Shown one piece after another: positions 45,960 through 54,517 of a stretch of DNA of 64,000 nt. The position numbers and the translations under genes are program-made. The stretch comes from Polaribacter gangjinensis (GTDB lineage Bacteria; Bacteroidota; Bacteroidia; Flavobacteriales; Flavobacteriaceae). Position 1 is the stretch's first letter. The number at the start of each line of letters is the position of its first letter. A model generated the notes under the pieces. It ran no database searches. It was not told the origin of the DNA and saw nothing but the letters and a program-made list of their open reading frames with translations. Location: positions 451,501 through 515,500 of the forward strand of contig NZ_CP150662.1 of assembly GCF_038024125.1 (NCBI RefSeq). The letters run 5' to 3'.

Positions 45960-46217
45960 TTAGCTGTTAGAAGATAAATTTCTTTTTTTCAATTCTTCTG
46001 ATAATGCTTTATGAGTTTTAGATTTTTTTAAAAATATATAAATCAAAAACACGGGAATCAATGTAACTAAACCCCATGAATTTTTGGAAACACTAAATAT
46101 GATTATGCCTATCATAAAGCCAATAAAAAAAGCATCAAAAATAGGAGAAGGCTTTATTTTGTTAAATTCATCTAACAGTTCTTCGTCTGTAAGATTTGCT
46201 ATTTCTTCAGGTTTCAT
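45960..46217 (-). CDS. small membrane protein, unknown
   Basis: The 85-residue protein has an acidic N-terminal helix (MKPEEIANLTDEELLDEFNK), two membrane segments (about 28-45 and 48-66) and a basic C-terminal helix. I do not recognise a family. It is followed upstream on the same strand, after 28 bases, by the plug-like protein gene, so the two probably share a transcript. Confidence 0.6.
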   Translation of the reverse strand: MKPEEIANLTDEELLDEFNKIKPSPIFDAFFIGFMIGIIIFSVSKNSWGLVTLIPVFLIYIFLKKSKTHKALSEELKKRNLSSNS

Positions 46218-46245
46218 TTGTGATGAAAAATTATCTCAGGAATAA

Positions 46246-46776
46246 CTATTTTTTCAAATCAATAATAATTACTCCTTCAAAAGAATCAGAAGTGTATTTC
46301 GCAATTTCTGAAGGTTTTTTGATAACATTTACCGATTTTATTTTATGAGTTTCAATTTTAGAAAGTTCTTTTTTTGTGATTTTTTTTCCGTCTAAAATAT
46401 AAAGTACATTATCTTTTTCTATTTCTCTAGATGCAATATCATCAATGGTTTTTTGATATTTTTTGGTAACAATCATAATAACACCATTTTTACTTTGTTC
46501 ACCATACAGAACATCAAGAATTGGTTGCTCTTTTGATACAATACTGATACTTACAATTTCTTCATCAGAAAAGCTAAAAGTATCCAATTCATTGGAAGTC
46601 AACACTTTTTCGTCAACAACAATTACTGGATTTTCCGATATTTTTTGCTCTTTAATTGATTTTTTAATGAAATCTGCAATTTTATTTTTATCCGCACTTT
46701 TATCCGAAAGTAAATAGCTTTGAGAGAATGTGCTCATTGTTAAAAATCCAAGTACTATTAATAAGGCGTTTTTCAT
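46246..46776 (-). CDS. exported protein with two TonB-plug-like repeats
   Basis: The 176-residue protein has a signal peptide (MKNALLIVLGFLTMSTFS). The mature part seems to contain two copies of a plug-like unit. The first runs from VIVVDEKVLTSNELDTFS to YGEQSKNGVIMIVTKK, the second from LYILDGKKITKKELSKIE to YTSDSFEGVIIIDLKK. Each has the D-G-K, V-x-V and final G-V-I-x-I strands seen in the plug of TonB-dependent receptors, but no barrel follows. This could be a free plug-type domain protein. Function unknown. Confidence 0.65.
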   Translation of the reverse strand: MKNALLIVLGFLTMSTFSQSYLLSDKSADKNKIADFIKKSIKEQKISENPVIVVDEKVLTSNELDTFSFSDEEIVSISIVSKEQPILDVLYGEQSKNGVIMIVTKKYQKTIDDIASREIEKDNVLYILDGKKITKKELSKIETHKIKSVNVIKKPSEIAKYTSDSFEGVIIIDLKK

Positions 46777-47196
46777 AATATGCTTTTTTAGTTTGTTTAT
46801 AAAGTATTCTTTAAACCCTAAAAATTAGGATTATTTTAAAAAACTAATGTAGTAATAAAAAACGGAAGTTTTTGATAGTAAATAAGTTACTTGAATTAAA
46901 ATGGTGTTAAAGTTTTTAAAATTAAAAGATAAAACAAATAAAGATAAATCTATTAAAGGTTTTAGAACTACTTTTAAATAATCAATATATAAAAGTCAAA
47001 ATTTAATTTTTATGCTTTCTGCTGATTACACATTCACTTTACATATTTATAATAATCATGGTAAATACAAGTAATTAATTCAACTTATTGATTCAAAAAA
47101 TTATAAAATCAAAAGAATAGTAAAGTTTTTCTGATGAAATTATTTACCCTTTTTAAATTAAAGCCTTACAATCCTTTCAAAACAAATTATAAATCG
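46777..47196. other. 420-bp AT-rich intergenic region
   Basis: Very AT-rich. The longest sensible open frames are about 20-26 codons without a signal peptide or recognisable domain. No hairpin with a T-run, promoter pair or RNA motif is convincing. Confidence 0.5.
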
Positions 47197-47226
47197 TAAA
47201 TTTGCACGCAATTATATCTTAATTGC
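47197..47226 (+). promoter_or_regulatory. guaB -7 element and start-site palindrome
   Basis: TAAATTTG (47197-47204) is followed by a perfect inverted repeat GCAATTA / TAATTGC (47208-47226, 5-nt loop), which covers the expected start site and ends 3 nt before the ATG. Confidence 0.6.
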
Positions 47227-47229
47227 ATC

Positions 47230-48702
47230 ATGACACACGAAAATAAAATTCTTGGGGAAGGTTTAACATACGATGACGTACTTTTAGTCCCTGCTTTTTC
47301 AAGCGTATTACCAAGAGAAGTAAGCATTCAAACAAAATTTTCCAGAAATATTACCATCAACGTTCCTATTGTTTCGGCAGCTATGGATACAGTTACAGAA
47401 GCAGCTTTAGCTATTGCTATGGCTAGAGAAGGAGGTATAGGAGTTTTGCACAAAAACATGTCTATTGAACAACAAGCTTTAGAAGTTAGAAAAGTAAAAC
47501 GTGCAGAAAGTGGAATGATTCTAGATCCAGTAACACTCCCTTTAACAGCAACTGTTTTTGATGCAAAAGCCAATATGCGTGAGCATAGCATTGGAGGAAT
47601 TCCGATTGTTAATGAAACAGGAATTTTAAAAGGAATTGTAACCAACAGAGATTTACGTTTTGAACATGATGATAAACGTCCGATTGTAAAAGTGATGACG
47701 AAAGAAAACTTGATTACTGCAGACGTTGGAACCTCATTAAAAGATGCCGAAATCATTCTACAAAAAAATAAAATCGAAAAATTACTAATTGTTGATAAAG
47801 ACTATCATTTAAAAGGATTGATTACTTTTAGAGATATTACTAAAGTAACTCAAAAACCAATTGCGAATAAAGATTCATTTGGAAGATTGATGGTTGCAGC
47901 TGCAGTTGGAGTTACTGCAGATACTTTAGATAGAACAGAAGCGCTTGTAAATGCTGGTGTTGATGCCATTGTAATTGATACTGCTCACGGACATTCAGCA
48001 GGAGTTGCCAAAGTATTGATGGAAGTAAAAAAACATTTCCCAAATTTAGATGTTGTGGTTGGTAATATTGCTACTGCAGAAGCTGCACAATTTTTGGTTG
48101 CAGCAGGTGCTGATGCTGTAAAAGTAGGAATTGGCCCAGGTTCTATTTGTACTACAAGAGTGGTTGCAGGTGTTGGATTTCCTCAGTTTTCAGCAATTTT
48201 AGAGGTTGCAGCTGCTATCAAAGGAAGTGGTGTGCCTGTGATTGCAGATGGTGGAATTCGTTATACTGGTGATATCCCAAAAGCAATTGCAGCAGGTGCA
48301 GATTCAGTAATGTTAGGTTCACTATTAGCAGGAACCAAAGAATCGCCAGGAGAAACCATCATTTATGAAGGTCGTAAATTTAAATCATATAGAGGAATGG
48401 GTTCTGTTGAAGCCATGAGACAAGGTTCAAAAGATCGTTATTTTCAGGATGTAGAAGATGATATCAAGAAATTAGTTCCTGAAGGAATTGTTGGACGTGT
48501 TCCTTACAAAGGTGATTTGTTTGAAAGTATTCATCAATTTATTGGTGGCTTGCGTGCAGGAATGGGTTATTGTGGTGCAAAAGACATTGAGACTTTAAAA
48601 GAGACTGGAAAATTCGTAAGAATTACTGCAAGTGGAATTGTAGAAAGTCATCCACATGATGTTGCGATTACCAAAGAAGCACCAAATTACAGCAGAAGAT
48701 AG
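47230..48702 (+). CDS. guaB: inosine-5'-monophosphate dehydrogenase
   Basis: The 490-residue enzyme oxidises IMP to XMP, the committed step to GMP. The catalytic barrel is interrupted by a CBS pair (about 95-205). The active-site cysteine is Cys307 in [15 protein letters not shown]; flanking motifs are [34 protein letters not shown] and [10 protein letters not shown] with the mobile flap QGSKDRYFQ. The very short leader carries a palindrome. A strong terminator follows. Confidence 0.96.
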   Translation: MTHENKILGEGLTYDDVLLVPAFSSVLPREVSIQTKFSRNITINVPIVSAAMDTVTEAALAIAMAREGGIGVLHKNMSIEQQALEVRKVKRAESGMILDPVTLPLTATVFDAKANMREHSIGGIPIVNETGILKGIVTNRDLRFEHDDKRPIVKVMTKENLITADVGTSLKDAEIILQKNKIEKLLIVDKDYHLKGLITFRDITKVTQKPIANKDSFGRLMVAAAVGVTADTLDRTEALVNAGVDAIVIDTAHGHSAGVAKVLMEVKKHFPNLDVVVGNIATAEAAQFLVAAGADAVKVGIGPGSICTTRVVAGVGFPQFSAILEVAAAIKGSGVPVIADGGIRYTGDIPKAIAAGADSVMLGSLLAGTKESPGETIIYEGRKFKSYRGMGSVEAMRQGSKDRYFQDVEDDIKKLVPEGIVGRVPYKGDLFESIHQFIGGLRAGMGYCGAKDIETLKETGKFVRITASGIVESHPHDVAITKEAPNYSRR

Positions 48703-48732
48703 CAATAAAATTATTTGAAAAAATACTTTATA

Positions 48733-48776
48733 TAAAAAAACCTAATCACTTATTAAATAGTAGATTAGGTTTTTTA
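48733..48776. terminator. bidirectional terminator after guaB
   Basis: Stem AACCTAATC / GATTAGGTT with A-run and T-run on either side, between convergent genes. Confidence 0.9.
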
Positions 48777-48778
48777 TT

Positions 48779-49957
48779 TCAAGCTATTTCATTCAGAGTT
48801 TCAAGAATGATTTCACAGCCCAGCTTAATTTCTTCATCAGAAATTGTAAGGGGAGGAGTGATGCGTAAAGCGCGTCCTTCAAATAACAAAAAGAATAAAA
48901 TCAATCCTTTGTCTAGGCAATTATAAATAACGTTTGCAGCTAATTCAGGTGATTCTAACAACGCAATCAACATCAATCCTTTTCCACGGATTTCTTTAAT
49001 TGCTGGATGTTGTAAATAAGTTCGGAATAATTGTTCTTTTCGCAAACAATCAGTCATTAAATTGCTGTGCAGAATTTCATTCATAGTGGCATTTGCAGCT
49101 GCAGCAATAACTGGATGTCCTGCAAAGGTAGAAATATGTCCTAATTTAGGATTATTTTTCAACAAACTCATGTACTCAAAAGACGCTATAAAAGCGCCTA
49201 TGGGCATGCCTCCTCCTAAACCTTTTCCTGTAATAATAATATCCGGAATTACATCGTAATTTTCAAATCCCCAAAAAGTACCTGTTCTGCCAATTCCAGT
49301 TTGAATTTCATCTAAAATTAATAAAGCGCCAACTTCTTCACAACGCTTTTTTACTTTCGTAAAATATCCATTTGTAGGTGCTATAAAACCAGCACCACCT
49401 TGAATTGTTTCTAAAATTACGGCAGCAGTTTGTTCAGTTATATTCGGAATTTCAGCTTCTTCATTGAAAGTAATAAATCGAATTCCAGGGATTAAAGGTC
49501 TAAACACTTGGTTTTGTTTTTCAACACCAGAAACACTCATAGAGCCTTGCGTATTTCCATGATATGATTGTTTTGCGGCAATAATTTCAGCTCTTTTTGT
49601 AACTCTCTTGGCTAATTTAATAGCTCCTTCAGTGGCTTCTGTCCCTGAATTGGTAATGTAAACAGCAGCATTTTCAATTGGAAAAGTTGAAGCCAATTGC
49701 TTGCATAAATCTACTTGTGGTTGTTGAATAAATTCACCATAAACCATTACATGCGTATATGCATCTAACTGATTTTTAATAGCTTCTGTAACTTTTGGAT
49801 GATTATGTCCTAAACTATTCGCAGAAACTCCCGCAACAAAATCTAGGTATTTTTTTCCATCAGTTCCATAAATATAACTTCCTTTTGCATGCGAAATTTC
49901 AATAGCCAAAGGATGAGGAGATGTTTGAGCTTGGTATGTAAAAAAATCTGATTTCAA
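48779..49957 (-). CDS. class III aminotransferase (ArgD/ornithine aminotransferase-like)
   Basis: The 392-residue PLP enzyme shows FVAGVSANSLGHNHPKVTEA, YITNSGTEATEGAIKLAKR, ILDEIQTGIGRTGTFWGFE and the PLP lysine in IIITGKGLGGGMPIGAF. It is closest in form to the acetylornithine/ornithine/GABA-type aminotransferases; the exact amino donor is uncertain because no arg genes surround it. It follows the OstA-like gene by 3 bp on the same strand, an arrangement I recall from other flavobacteria. Confidence 0.85.
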   Translation of the reverse strand: MKSDFFTYQAQTSPHPLAIEISHAKGSYIYGTDGKKYLDFVAGVSANSLGHNHPKVTEAIKNQLDAYTHVMVYGEFIQQPQVDLCKQLASTFPIENAAVYITNSGTEATEGAIKLAKRVTKRAEIIAAKQSYHGNTQGSMSVSGVEKQNQVFRPLIPGIRFITFNEEAEIPNITEQTAAVILETIQGGAGFIAPTNGYFTKVKKRCEEVGALLILDEIQTGIGRTGTFWGFENYDVIPDIIITGKGLGGGMPIGAFIASFEYMSLLKNNPKLGHISTFAGHPVIAAAANATMNEILHSNLMTDCLRKEQLFRTYLQHPAIKEIRGKGLMLIALLESPELAANVIYNCLDKGLILFFLLFEGRALRITPPLTISDEEIKLGCEIILETLNEIA

Positions 49958-49960
49958 TGA

Positions 49961-51583
49961 TTAATTGATTTTTAAATCGGTCTTTTTATCTTTCTTTTCG
50001 GCATTTTTTTGATTAAGTCTATCCTCTTTTTTGGGAGGATTTCCTTTTCTAACAGGAGTTGTATCTCTTTGCCCATTGTTGATAAAAATGTCCTCTTTTG
50101 ATTTGGGTTGTTCTTCTTCGCGCCAAATAAATCCTTTTAATTTCCGTAAATCATCAGGAAATTTTGAGGGAGGATAGGTTTTTCCATCAGATTTGGTTAT
50201 GTATTTTATTGTCTCAATTTCTCCATTATCAAGCACAAATTCAATATTACTAGAAATTTCAACAGTAATGGTTTCCAAAATTTGAGTTTGTTCGTTTCTA
50301 TTATAATAGACGGATTCTGCATTTCCTAAAACATGTAACATCCGCAGTTTGTTTTTCTCAAATTTACCCAACATATTCCTACCTTTTATTTGATTAAAAT
50401 CATTAATAGAAAGAGAGTCTTTGGAAATAATAAAGGAATTGTCAAAAACCTTTAATGAGTCTAATTTCTTAGTTTCTTTGTTTGATAATAAGAAAATTGA
50501 ATCGCCCGTAATTTGATTTTGTTCAGACCAAATCACAGGATTTCTGTACATTTTAGTAATTCCTTTTTCTTGATTTGTATAAATGGAATCGCATTTTCCT
50601 TGCAAATCAGATTTGAAAATTTTTACGTTGTGATAAGTTCTTATGATGCGTTTATCAGGTTTTCCAGTTACCAAAAGTGTGTCACCATGTACAAACATCG
50701 AATCTTTTTCGATAATTGAAATTGCAACAGCTTTTTTGATGATGAATAAAGAGTCTTTTTTCTCAAAAAACTCTGCATAATTTCCTTTTGAAACAAAGTT
50801 TTCGACAGTATCAATCACACGAATATTGTTTGTAGCAGAGGCAAAACCACGCTTTTTATCATAATATAAACTGTCACCTTCAATAGTTCTTTCTTTTAAA
50901 AAGATTTTGGCATTTTTTAAGAAATGAGAAATATCAGTTTTGGTATTGTAAAACCCTCTTTCGCAGTATATTTTGTTTTTATTTTGTTGATTGGTAATCG
51001 TTGAAGGACCATACAAATAAGCCAAACCAGTATCTGTATAATAATCTAAATGATTGGTTTCTAGATGATGTTCAGGATTTACAACAGTTACTCTAGTAGT
51101 TGCAATGAATTTTTTGGTTTCTAAATAATAATTGCCAACTCTACTTTTTAACGTATTTGTGGCATCTTTAATAGTTCCGTTTGTTTTGTAATATAACTTT
51201 TGATTGATTCTATCAAACTGTAAAGTATCTGTTGTTAAAGTCATTGTTGGATCTTTCAACACAACTTTTCCCCAAGAAAGTGCTTGTTTTGAGTTTGCAT
51301 CATAATCTGCATAATCACTTGTTTGAGTAATTGTATCACCTTGTTTGATAAAAACATTTCCGAAAGCTTTGAAAAAATTTTGTTTTTGGTAATATAAGGC
51401 TTGTTGACATGTAAGTTCAACACCATCGTGAATCATTTTTACATTTCCAATCAAAATGTTGGCTCCAGGAAATTTTTCATCATTTACTTCCTGAATTTCA
51501 GCCTTGTAAGTGAGTTTTTTCTTTTCTTGGGAAAAAGAAATAAGGGAGAAGAAGCATAAAAATGAAACAAAAAGTCTTTTCAA
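49961..51583 (-). CDS. OstA/LptA-like outer-membrane biogenesis protein
   Basis: The 540-residue protein has a signal peptide (MKRLFVSFLCFFSLISFS). Repeated OstA-type beta-jellyroll units follow: FPGANILIGNVKMIHDGVEL, FGNVFIKQGDTITQTSDYAD, TITNQQNKNKIYCERGFYN, VKIFKSDLQGKCDSIYTNQ. These resemble LptA and the N-terminal part of LptD, so a role in lipopolysaccharide transport across the periplasm is likely, though it has no barrel. A lysine/glutamate-rich disordered tail ends the protein. Co-transcribed with the aminotransferase gene. Confidence 0.85.
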   Translation of the reverse strand: MKRLFVSFLCFFSLISFSQEKKKLTYKAEIQEVNDEKFPGANILIGNVKMIHDGVELTCQQALYYQKQNFFKAFGNVFIKQGDTITQTSDYADYDANSKQALSWGKVVLKDPTMTLTTDTLQFDRINQKLYYKTNGTIKDATNTLKSRVGNYYLETKKFIATTRVTVVNPEHHLETNHLDYYTDTGLAYLYGPSTITNQQNKNKIYCERGFYNTKTDISHFLKNAKIFLKERTIEGDSLYYDKKRGFASATNNIRVIDTVENFVSKGNYAEFFEKKDSLFIIKKAVAISIIEKDSMFVHGDTLLVTGKPDKRIIRTYHNVKIFKSDLQGKCDSIYTNQEKGITKMYRNPVIWSEQNQITGDSIFLLSNKETKKLDSLKVFDNSFIISKDSLSINDFNQIKGRNMLGKFEKNKLRMLHVLGNAESVYYNRNEQTQILETITVEISSNIEFVLDNGEIETIKYITKSDGKTYPPSKFPDDLRKLKGFIWREEEQPKSKEDIFINNGQRDTTPVRKGNPPKKEDRLNQKNAEKKDKKTDLKIN

Positions 51584-51657
51584 AATGATAATTTTGATGC
51601 AAAAATAATGAAAAGAAGTTCGCTAGTTGATAATGAAAAGTTATTTTTTAAAAATGC

Positions 51658-52386
51658 TTAGTCCTGCAAATATTTTTTCTCTAATTCAAGTGCTTTTGGA
51701 AAAAGAATATTATTTTCTATATGAATATGATTGTGTAATTTTAACTCAAATTGTTTTAATTTATACAATAACAATTTAAAATTATTATCAATATCAGCAT
51801 ACAATTGATAATGATTTGTATGCTCTTTTATTTGATTCCACAAATTGCAAAATATTTTATGTTGTTTATCTAAATTATGCAAAATATCAATTAAAAAAGG
51901 TTTTTTATCAATAGCTTTTTCAGGGTATTTACTAGGTGAATTCAAAAATAAAATATAGGGAAATAGTGTTTTCTCTTCAATATGAATATGATGTTGAATT
52001 TCGGATGCAATTTTTTGGATGAGTAAAAAAAGTTCTTCAAATTCAGAGAGTTGTTTGCCATGAATTTCAAGAATTTTATTGGCTAATTTTTCAATAAAAA
52101 GAATGTTATCATTTTTAAATGGATGATCTATTTCTACTAAAAAATTTATCAGTAAATCTAAATCCCACACATTATAATTCTTCAAATAGGGTACTTTGCT
52201 ATTGAGAGAATTTAATTCTTTTATAATTTCATCATACTGTAAATGATGTCTTTGACAAAGATTCTGCAAAGAAATATTAGAATTACTATTGTTTGAATAA
52301 TTAATTCCATATTTTTGAAAGACTTCAGCAGCTGCAATATTTTCAACCATAAAGTCAATAACGGTTTTCGAGTTTAAATTATTCAT
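51658..52386 (-). CDS. RIC-like hemerythrin protein lacking the Cys-Cys motif
   Basis: The 242-residue paralog of the iron-sulfur repair di-iron protein has the same layout: an N-terminal DUF542 helix domain and two hemerythrin-like halves with HHIHIEEKTLFPYI, LHNLDKQHKIFC and LHNHIHIENNILFPKALELE. At the position where RIC has Cys31-Cys32 (GIDFCCGGG) this protein has Ser31-Asn32 (GINYSNNSN). The di-iron ligands look intact. The start at MNNLNSKTVIDF is chosen because an upstream in-frame ATG would lie before the predicted start site. Divergent from a decarboxylase gene around a shared FNR-like site. Confidence 0.85.
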   Translation of the reverse strand: MNNLNSKTVIDFMVENIAAAEVFQKYGINYSNNSNSNISLQNLCQRHHLQYDEIIKELNSLNSKVPYLKNYNVWDLDLLINFLVEIDHPFKNDNILFIEKLANKILEIHGKQLSEFEELFLLIQKIASEIQHHIHIEEKTLFPYILFLNSPSKYPEKAIDKKPFLIDILHNLDKQHKIFCNLWNQIKEHTNHYQLYADIDNNFKLLLYKLKQFELKLHNHIHIENNILFPKALELEKKYLQD

Positions 52387-52405
52387 AAGATCATAGTTTA
52401 CAATG

Positions 52406-52479
52406 CAAATGTGTTTCAAAATTTCAATTAAAAAAATGATAATTATCAGTTGTCAAAATTTTTCATATTTTTTTCTTTG
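52406..52479. promoter_or_regulatory. divergent promoter region with central FNR-like palindrome
   Basis: TGATAATTATCA (52437-52448), a perfect palindrome of the TGAT-N4-ATCA type, sits between two -7-like boxes. These are CACATTTG on the minus strand (52413-52406) for the RIC-like gene and TTTCTTTG on the plus strand (52472-52479, with TTG 52450-52452 at 19 nt) for the decarboxylase gene. The palindrome centre is 29.5 bp from each box. Confidence 0.65.
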
Positions 52480-52497
52480 TACTCAAATCAAAACAAT

Positions 52498-53931
52498 ATG
52501 AAATCACCTTTTGAAATGACTCCAGAAGCAATGACTTCTTTTGGATATAAAATTGTAGATGAAGTTGTAGCACATTACGCCTCTGTAAATCAAAAAAAAC
52601 CTGTAAGTAAAGCGTCAAGAACAGAGATGGATGCTGTTTTTTTACAGGAAGCTCCTGAAGAAAGTATGCCTGCTGAGGATGTTTTGCAATTTGTTATGAA
52701 AAATGTTATTCCGAATTCAAACATTTCTACGCATCCAAAATCATTTTCATTTGTGCCAAGTCCAAGTAATTTTATCAGCACAATGGCTGATACTTTGGCA
52801 ACAGGTTTTAATATTTTTTCTGGAGGATGGATGTTAGCGCCAGCTGCTGCAGAATTAGAAATTGTGACCATGAATTGGTTGTTAAAAATTTTTGATTTTC
52901 CTGTAAAACAGGGGGGAGGGATTTTTACAAGTGGTGGATCAATGGCCAATTTAACGGCTTTAGCAACTGCCAGAAGAATAAAATGTGATACTAATTTTTC
53001 GGATGCAATTATTTATTTATCTGATCAGGCACATTCATCAAACATTAAAGCTATTAGAATTTTAGGCTTTCAAAAAGAGCAAATCCGAATTATTCCTACT
53101 GATAATGAGTTCAAAATCAGTATTAATAAATTAAAAAATGAAATTGCCAAAGACAAATTACAAGGCAAAAAACCATTTTGTATTATTGCTACTGCAGGAA
53201 CCACAAATACTGGTTCAGTAGACCCTTTAGATGCGATTGCCCAAATTTGTGAACAAGAAAATCTATGGTTTCATATTGATGCTGCTTATGGAGGTGCAGC
53301 CATTTTATCTGAAAAAGGAAAAATTGCTTTAAAAGGAATAGAAAAAGCAGATTCTTTAACAGTTGATCCTCACAAATGGTTTTTTCAACCCTATGAAATT
53401 GGCTGTTTGTTGGTGAAAGATAAGTCTTGGTTGAGTTATACTTTTAGTGAAAAACCAGAATATTTAAAAGACATTGAAGGTAATGAATCCGAAATTAATT
53501 TTTATGATTATGGCATTCAATTAACAAGAAGATTTAGAGCATTGAAATTTTATATGTCTATCAAAACATTTGGTTTAAAAGCATTTAGAAAAGCAATTTC
53601 TTACAATATTGACTTAGCAGAGCAAACTGAAAACTACTTAAGAAATAGCAAAAAATGGGAGGTAATTTCATCTGCAAATTTGGCGATCATTAATTTTCGA
53701 TTTCATCCTTTAAAGTATCAATTCGATGAAAAACAGTTGGATGAACTGAATCAAAAAATATCAGCAAAAATGATGGAATCGAAAGAGGCTTTGCTGGTAA
53801 CTACCATTTTACAAAATCAAATTGTGATTAGAATGTGTTTGATAAATCCAAATACTACTTTTGAACATGTAAAAGAAACCTTAGAACAATGTGAGGTTTT
53901 TGGAGATTTATTTTCTAAAAAATATTTATAA
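52498..53931 (+). CDS. PLP-dependent group II amino acid decarboxylase
   Basis: The 477-residue enzyme is of the aromatic amino acid/glutamate decarboxylase type. Visible are FVPSPSNFISTMADTLATGF, GGIFTSGGSMANLTALATAR, the cofactor aspartate and alanine in WFHIDAAYGGAAIL and the PLP lysine in SLTVDPHKWFFQPYE. The start is the ATG at MKSPFEMTPEAM, which follows the expected promoter; an earlier in-frame ATG lies before it. Tyrosine, tryptophan, aspartate or glutamate are all possible substrates. It ends 6 bp inside the convergent Rrf2 gene. Promoter placement suggests co-regulation with the NO-response genes. Confidence 0.85.
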   Translation: MKSPFEMTPEAMTSFGYKIVDEVVAHYASVNQKKPVSKASRTEMDAVFLQEAPEESMPAEDVLQFVMKNVIPNSNISTHPKSFSFVPSPSNFISTMADTLATGFNIFSGGWMLAPAAAELEIVTMNWLLKIFDFPVKQGGGIFTSGGSMANLTALATARRIKCDTNFSDAIIYLSDQAHSSNIKAIRILGFQKEQIRIIPTDNEFKISINKLKNEIAKDKLQGKKPFCIIATAGTTNTGSVDPLDAIAQICEQENLWFHIDAAYGGAAILSEKGKIALKGIEKADSLTVDPHKWFFQPYEIGCLLVKDKSWLSYTFSEKPEYLKDIEGNESEINFYDYGIQLTRRFRALKFYMSIKTFGLKAFRKAISYNIDLAEQTENYLRNSKKWEVISSANLAIINFRFHPLKYQFDEKQLDELNQKISAKMMESKEALLVTTILQNQIVIRMCLINPNTTFEHVKETLEQCEVFGDLFSKKYL

Positions 53932-54366
53932 TCTCTTTTTCAATGTAAAATTAGTATTGTTTTGATATTCTTCCGCCATTTGTAAAATTGTTTTTGTTTT
54001 TAATTTTGTTATCAAAGTTGATTTAAATGGGGCATATAAAAAGTGTACAACACATGGATTTTCCTCATTACAATATTCGTGTCCAAGATAACATTGATTG
54101 AATTTTTCAACAGAATCTACACAGTCAATAACATCAAATAAAGTTTTATCTTTATTTTCATTTGACAAATAAAAACCTCCATTAGGACCCTTTACTGAAG
54201 AAATAATTCCTTTTTTTGAGAGTTTTTGAAGACTTTTTGCTAAAAATGGAGCAGGTATATTTAATCTTTTTGCAATTTCAAGAGACCCTAATTTATTTTC
54301 TAAAGTGGCATTTTTTGTCATATACAAAACTGCCGATATTACATATTTACTTGCTTTTGATAACAT
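53926..54366 (-). CDS. Rrf2 family Fe-S transcriptional regulator (NsrR-like)
   Basis: The 146-residue regulator begins MLSKASKYVISAVLYMTKNA with the Rrf2 winged helix (LGSLEIAKRLNIPAPFLAKS; KGPNGGFYLS). Three cysteines in QCYLGHEYCNEENPC (C92-x6-C99-x5-C105) form the cluster-binding pattern of NsrR/IscR-type proteins, consistent with sensing nitric oxide or iron-sulfur status. The start is set here because family N-termini begin at this residue. A 20-bp palindrome overlaps its -7 element, so it probably represses itself and the divergent nirK operon. Confidence 0.88.
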   Translation of the reverse strand: MLSKASKYVISAVLYMTKNATLENKLGSLEIAKRLNIPAPFLAKSLQKLSKKGIISSVKGPNGGFYLSNENKDKTLFDVIDCVDSVEKFNQCYLGHEYCNEENPCVVHFLYAPFKSTLITKLKTKTILQMAEEYQNNTNFTLKKRL

Positions 54367-54385
54367 TTTTATAAAAATAAAATTT

Positions 54386-54405
54386 AAAAGACAAAAATAT
54401 CTTTT
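54386..54405. promoter_or_regulatory. candidate Rrf2 operator over its own -7 element
   Basis: AAAAGACAAAAATATCTTTT, an inverted repeat (AAAAGAYA-N4-TRTCTTTT). The minus-strand -7 box TATTTTTG (54399-54392) lies inside it, 20 nt before the Rrf2 start. Confidence 0.65.
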
Positions 54406-54410
54406 TTTTA

Positions 54411-54453
54411 TGATATTTATCATATTTTTTTTTTGTTATCTGTTATAAATTTG
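54411..54453 (+). promoter_or_regulatory. nirK promoter with FNR-like activator site
   Basis: TAAATTTG (54446-54453) is the -7 box. TGATATTTATCA (54411-54422) is centred 29.5 bp upstream of it, about -43 from the expected start site. No -33 box at normal spacing, consistent with an activated promoter. Confidence 0.65.
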
Positions 54454-54460
54454 TCTTAAT

Positions 54461-54480
54461 AAAAGATAATATTGTCTTTT
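54461..54480. promoter_or_regulatory. candidate Rrf2 operator at nirK start site
   Basis: AAAAGATAATATTGTCTTTT, a palindrome with one mismatch pair, covers the expected transcription start 8 bp after the -7 box, a repressor position. Same class as the site over the Rrf2 -7 box. Confidence 0.65.
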
Positions 54481-54517
54481 ATTGGTATTAATAAAACTAA
54501 CTTAAAAAAAATTAAAA

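Noticed and set aside
46910..47075. Two short open frames of 26 and 20 codons before guaB
   Set aside because: Lys-rich or random sequence, no signal peptide, no terminator, no clear promoter; expected by chance in AT-rich DNA.
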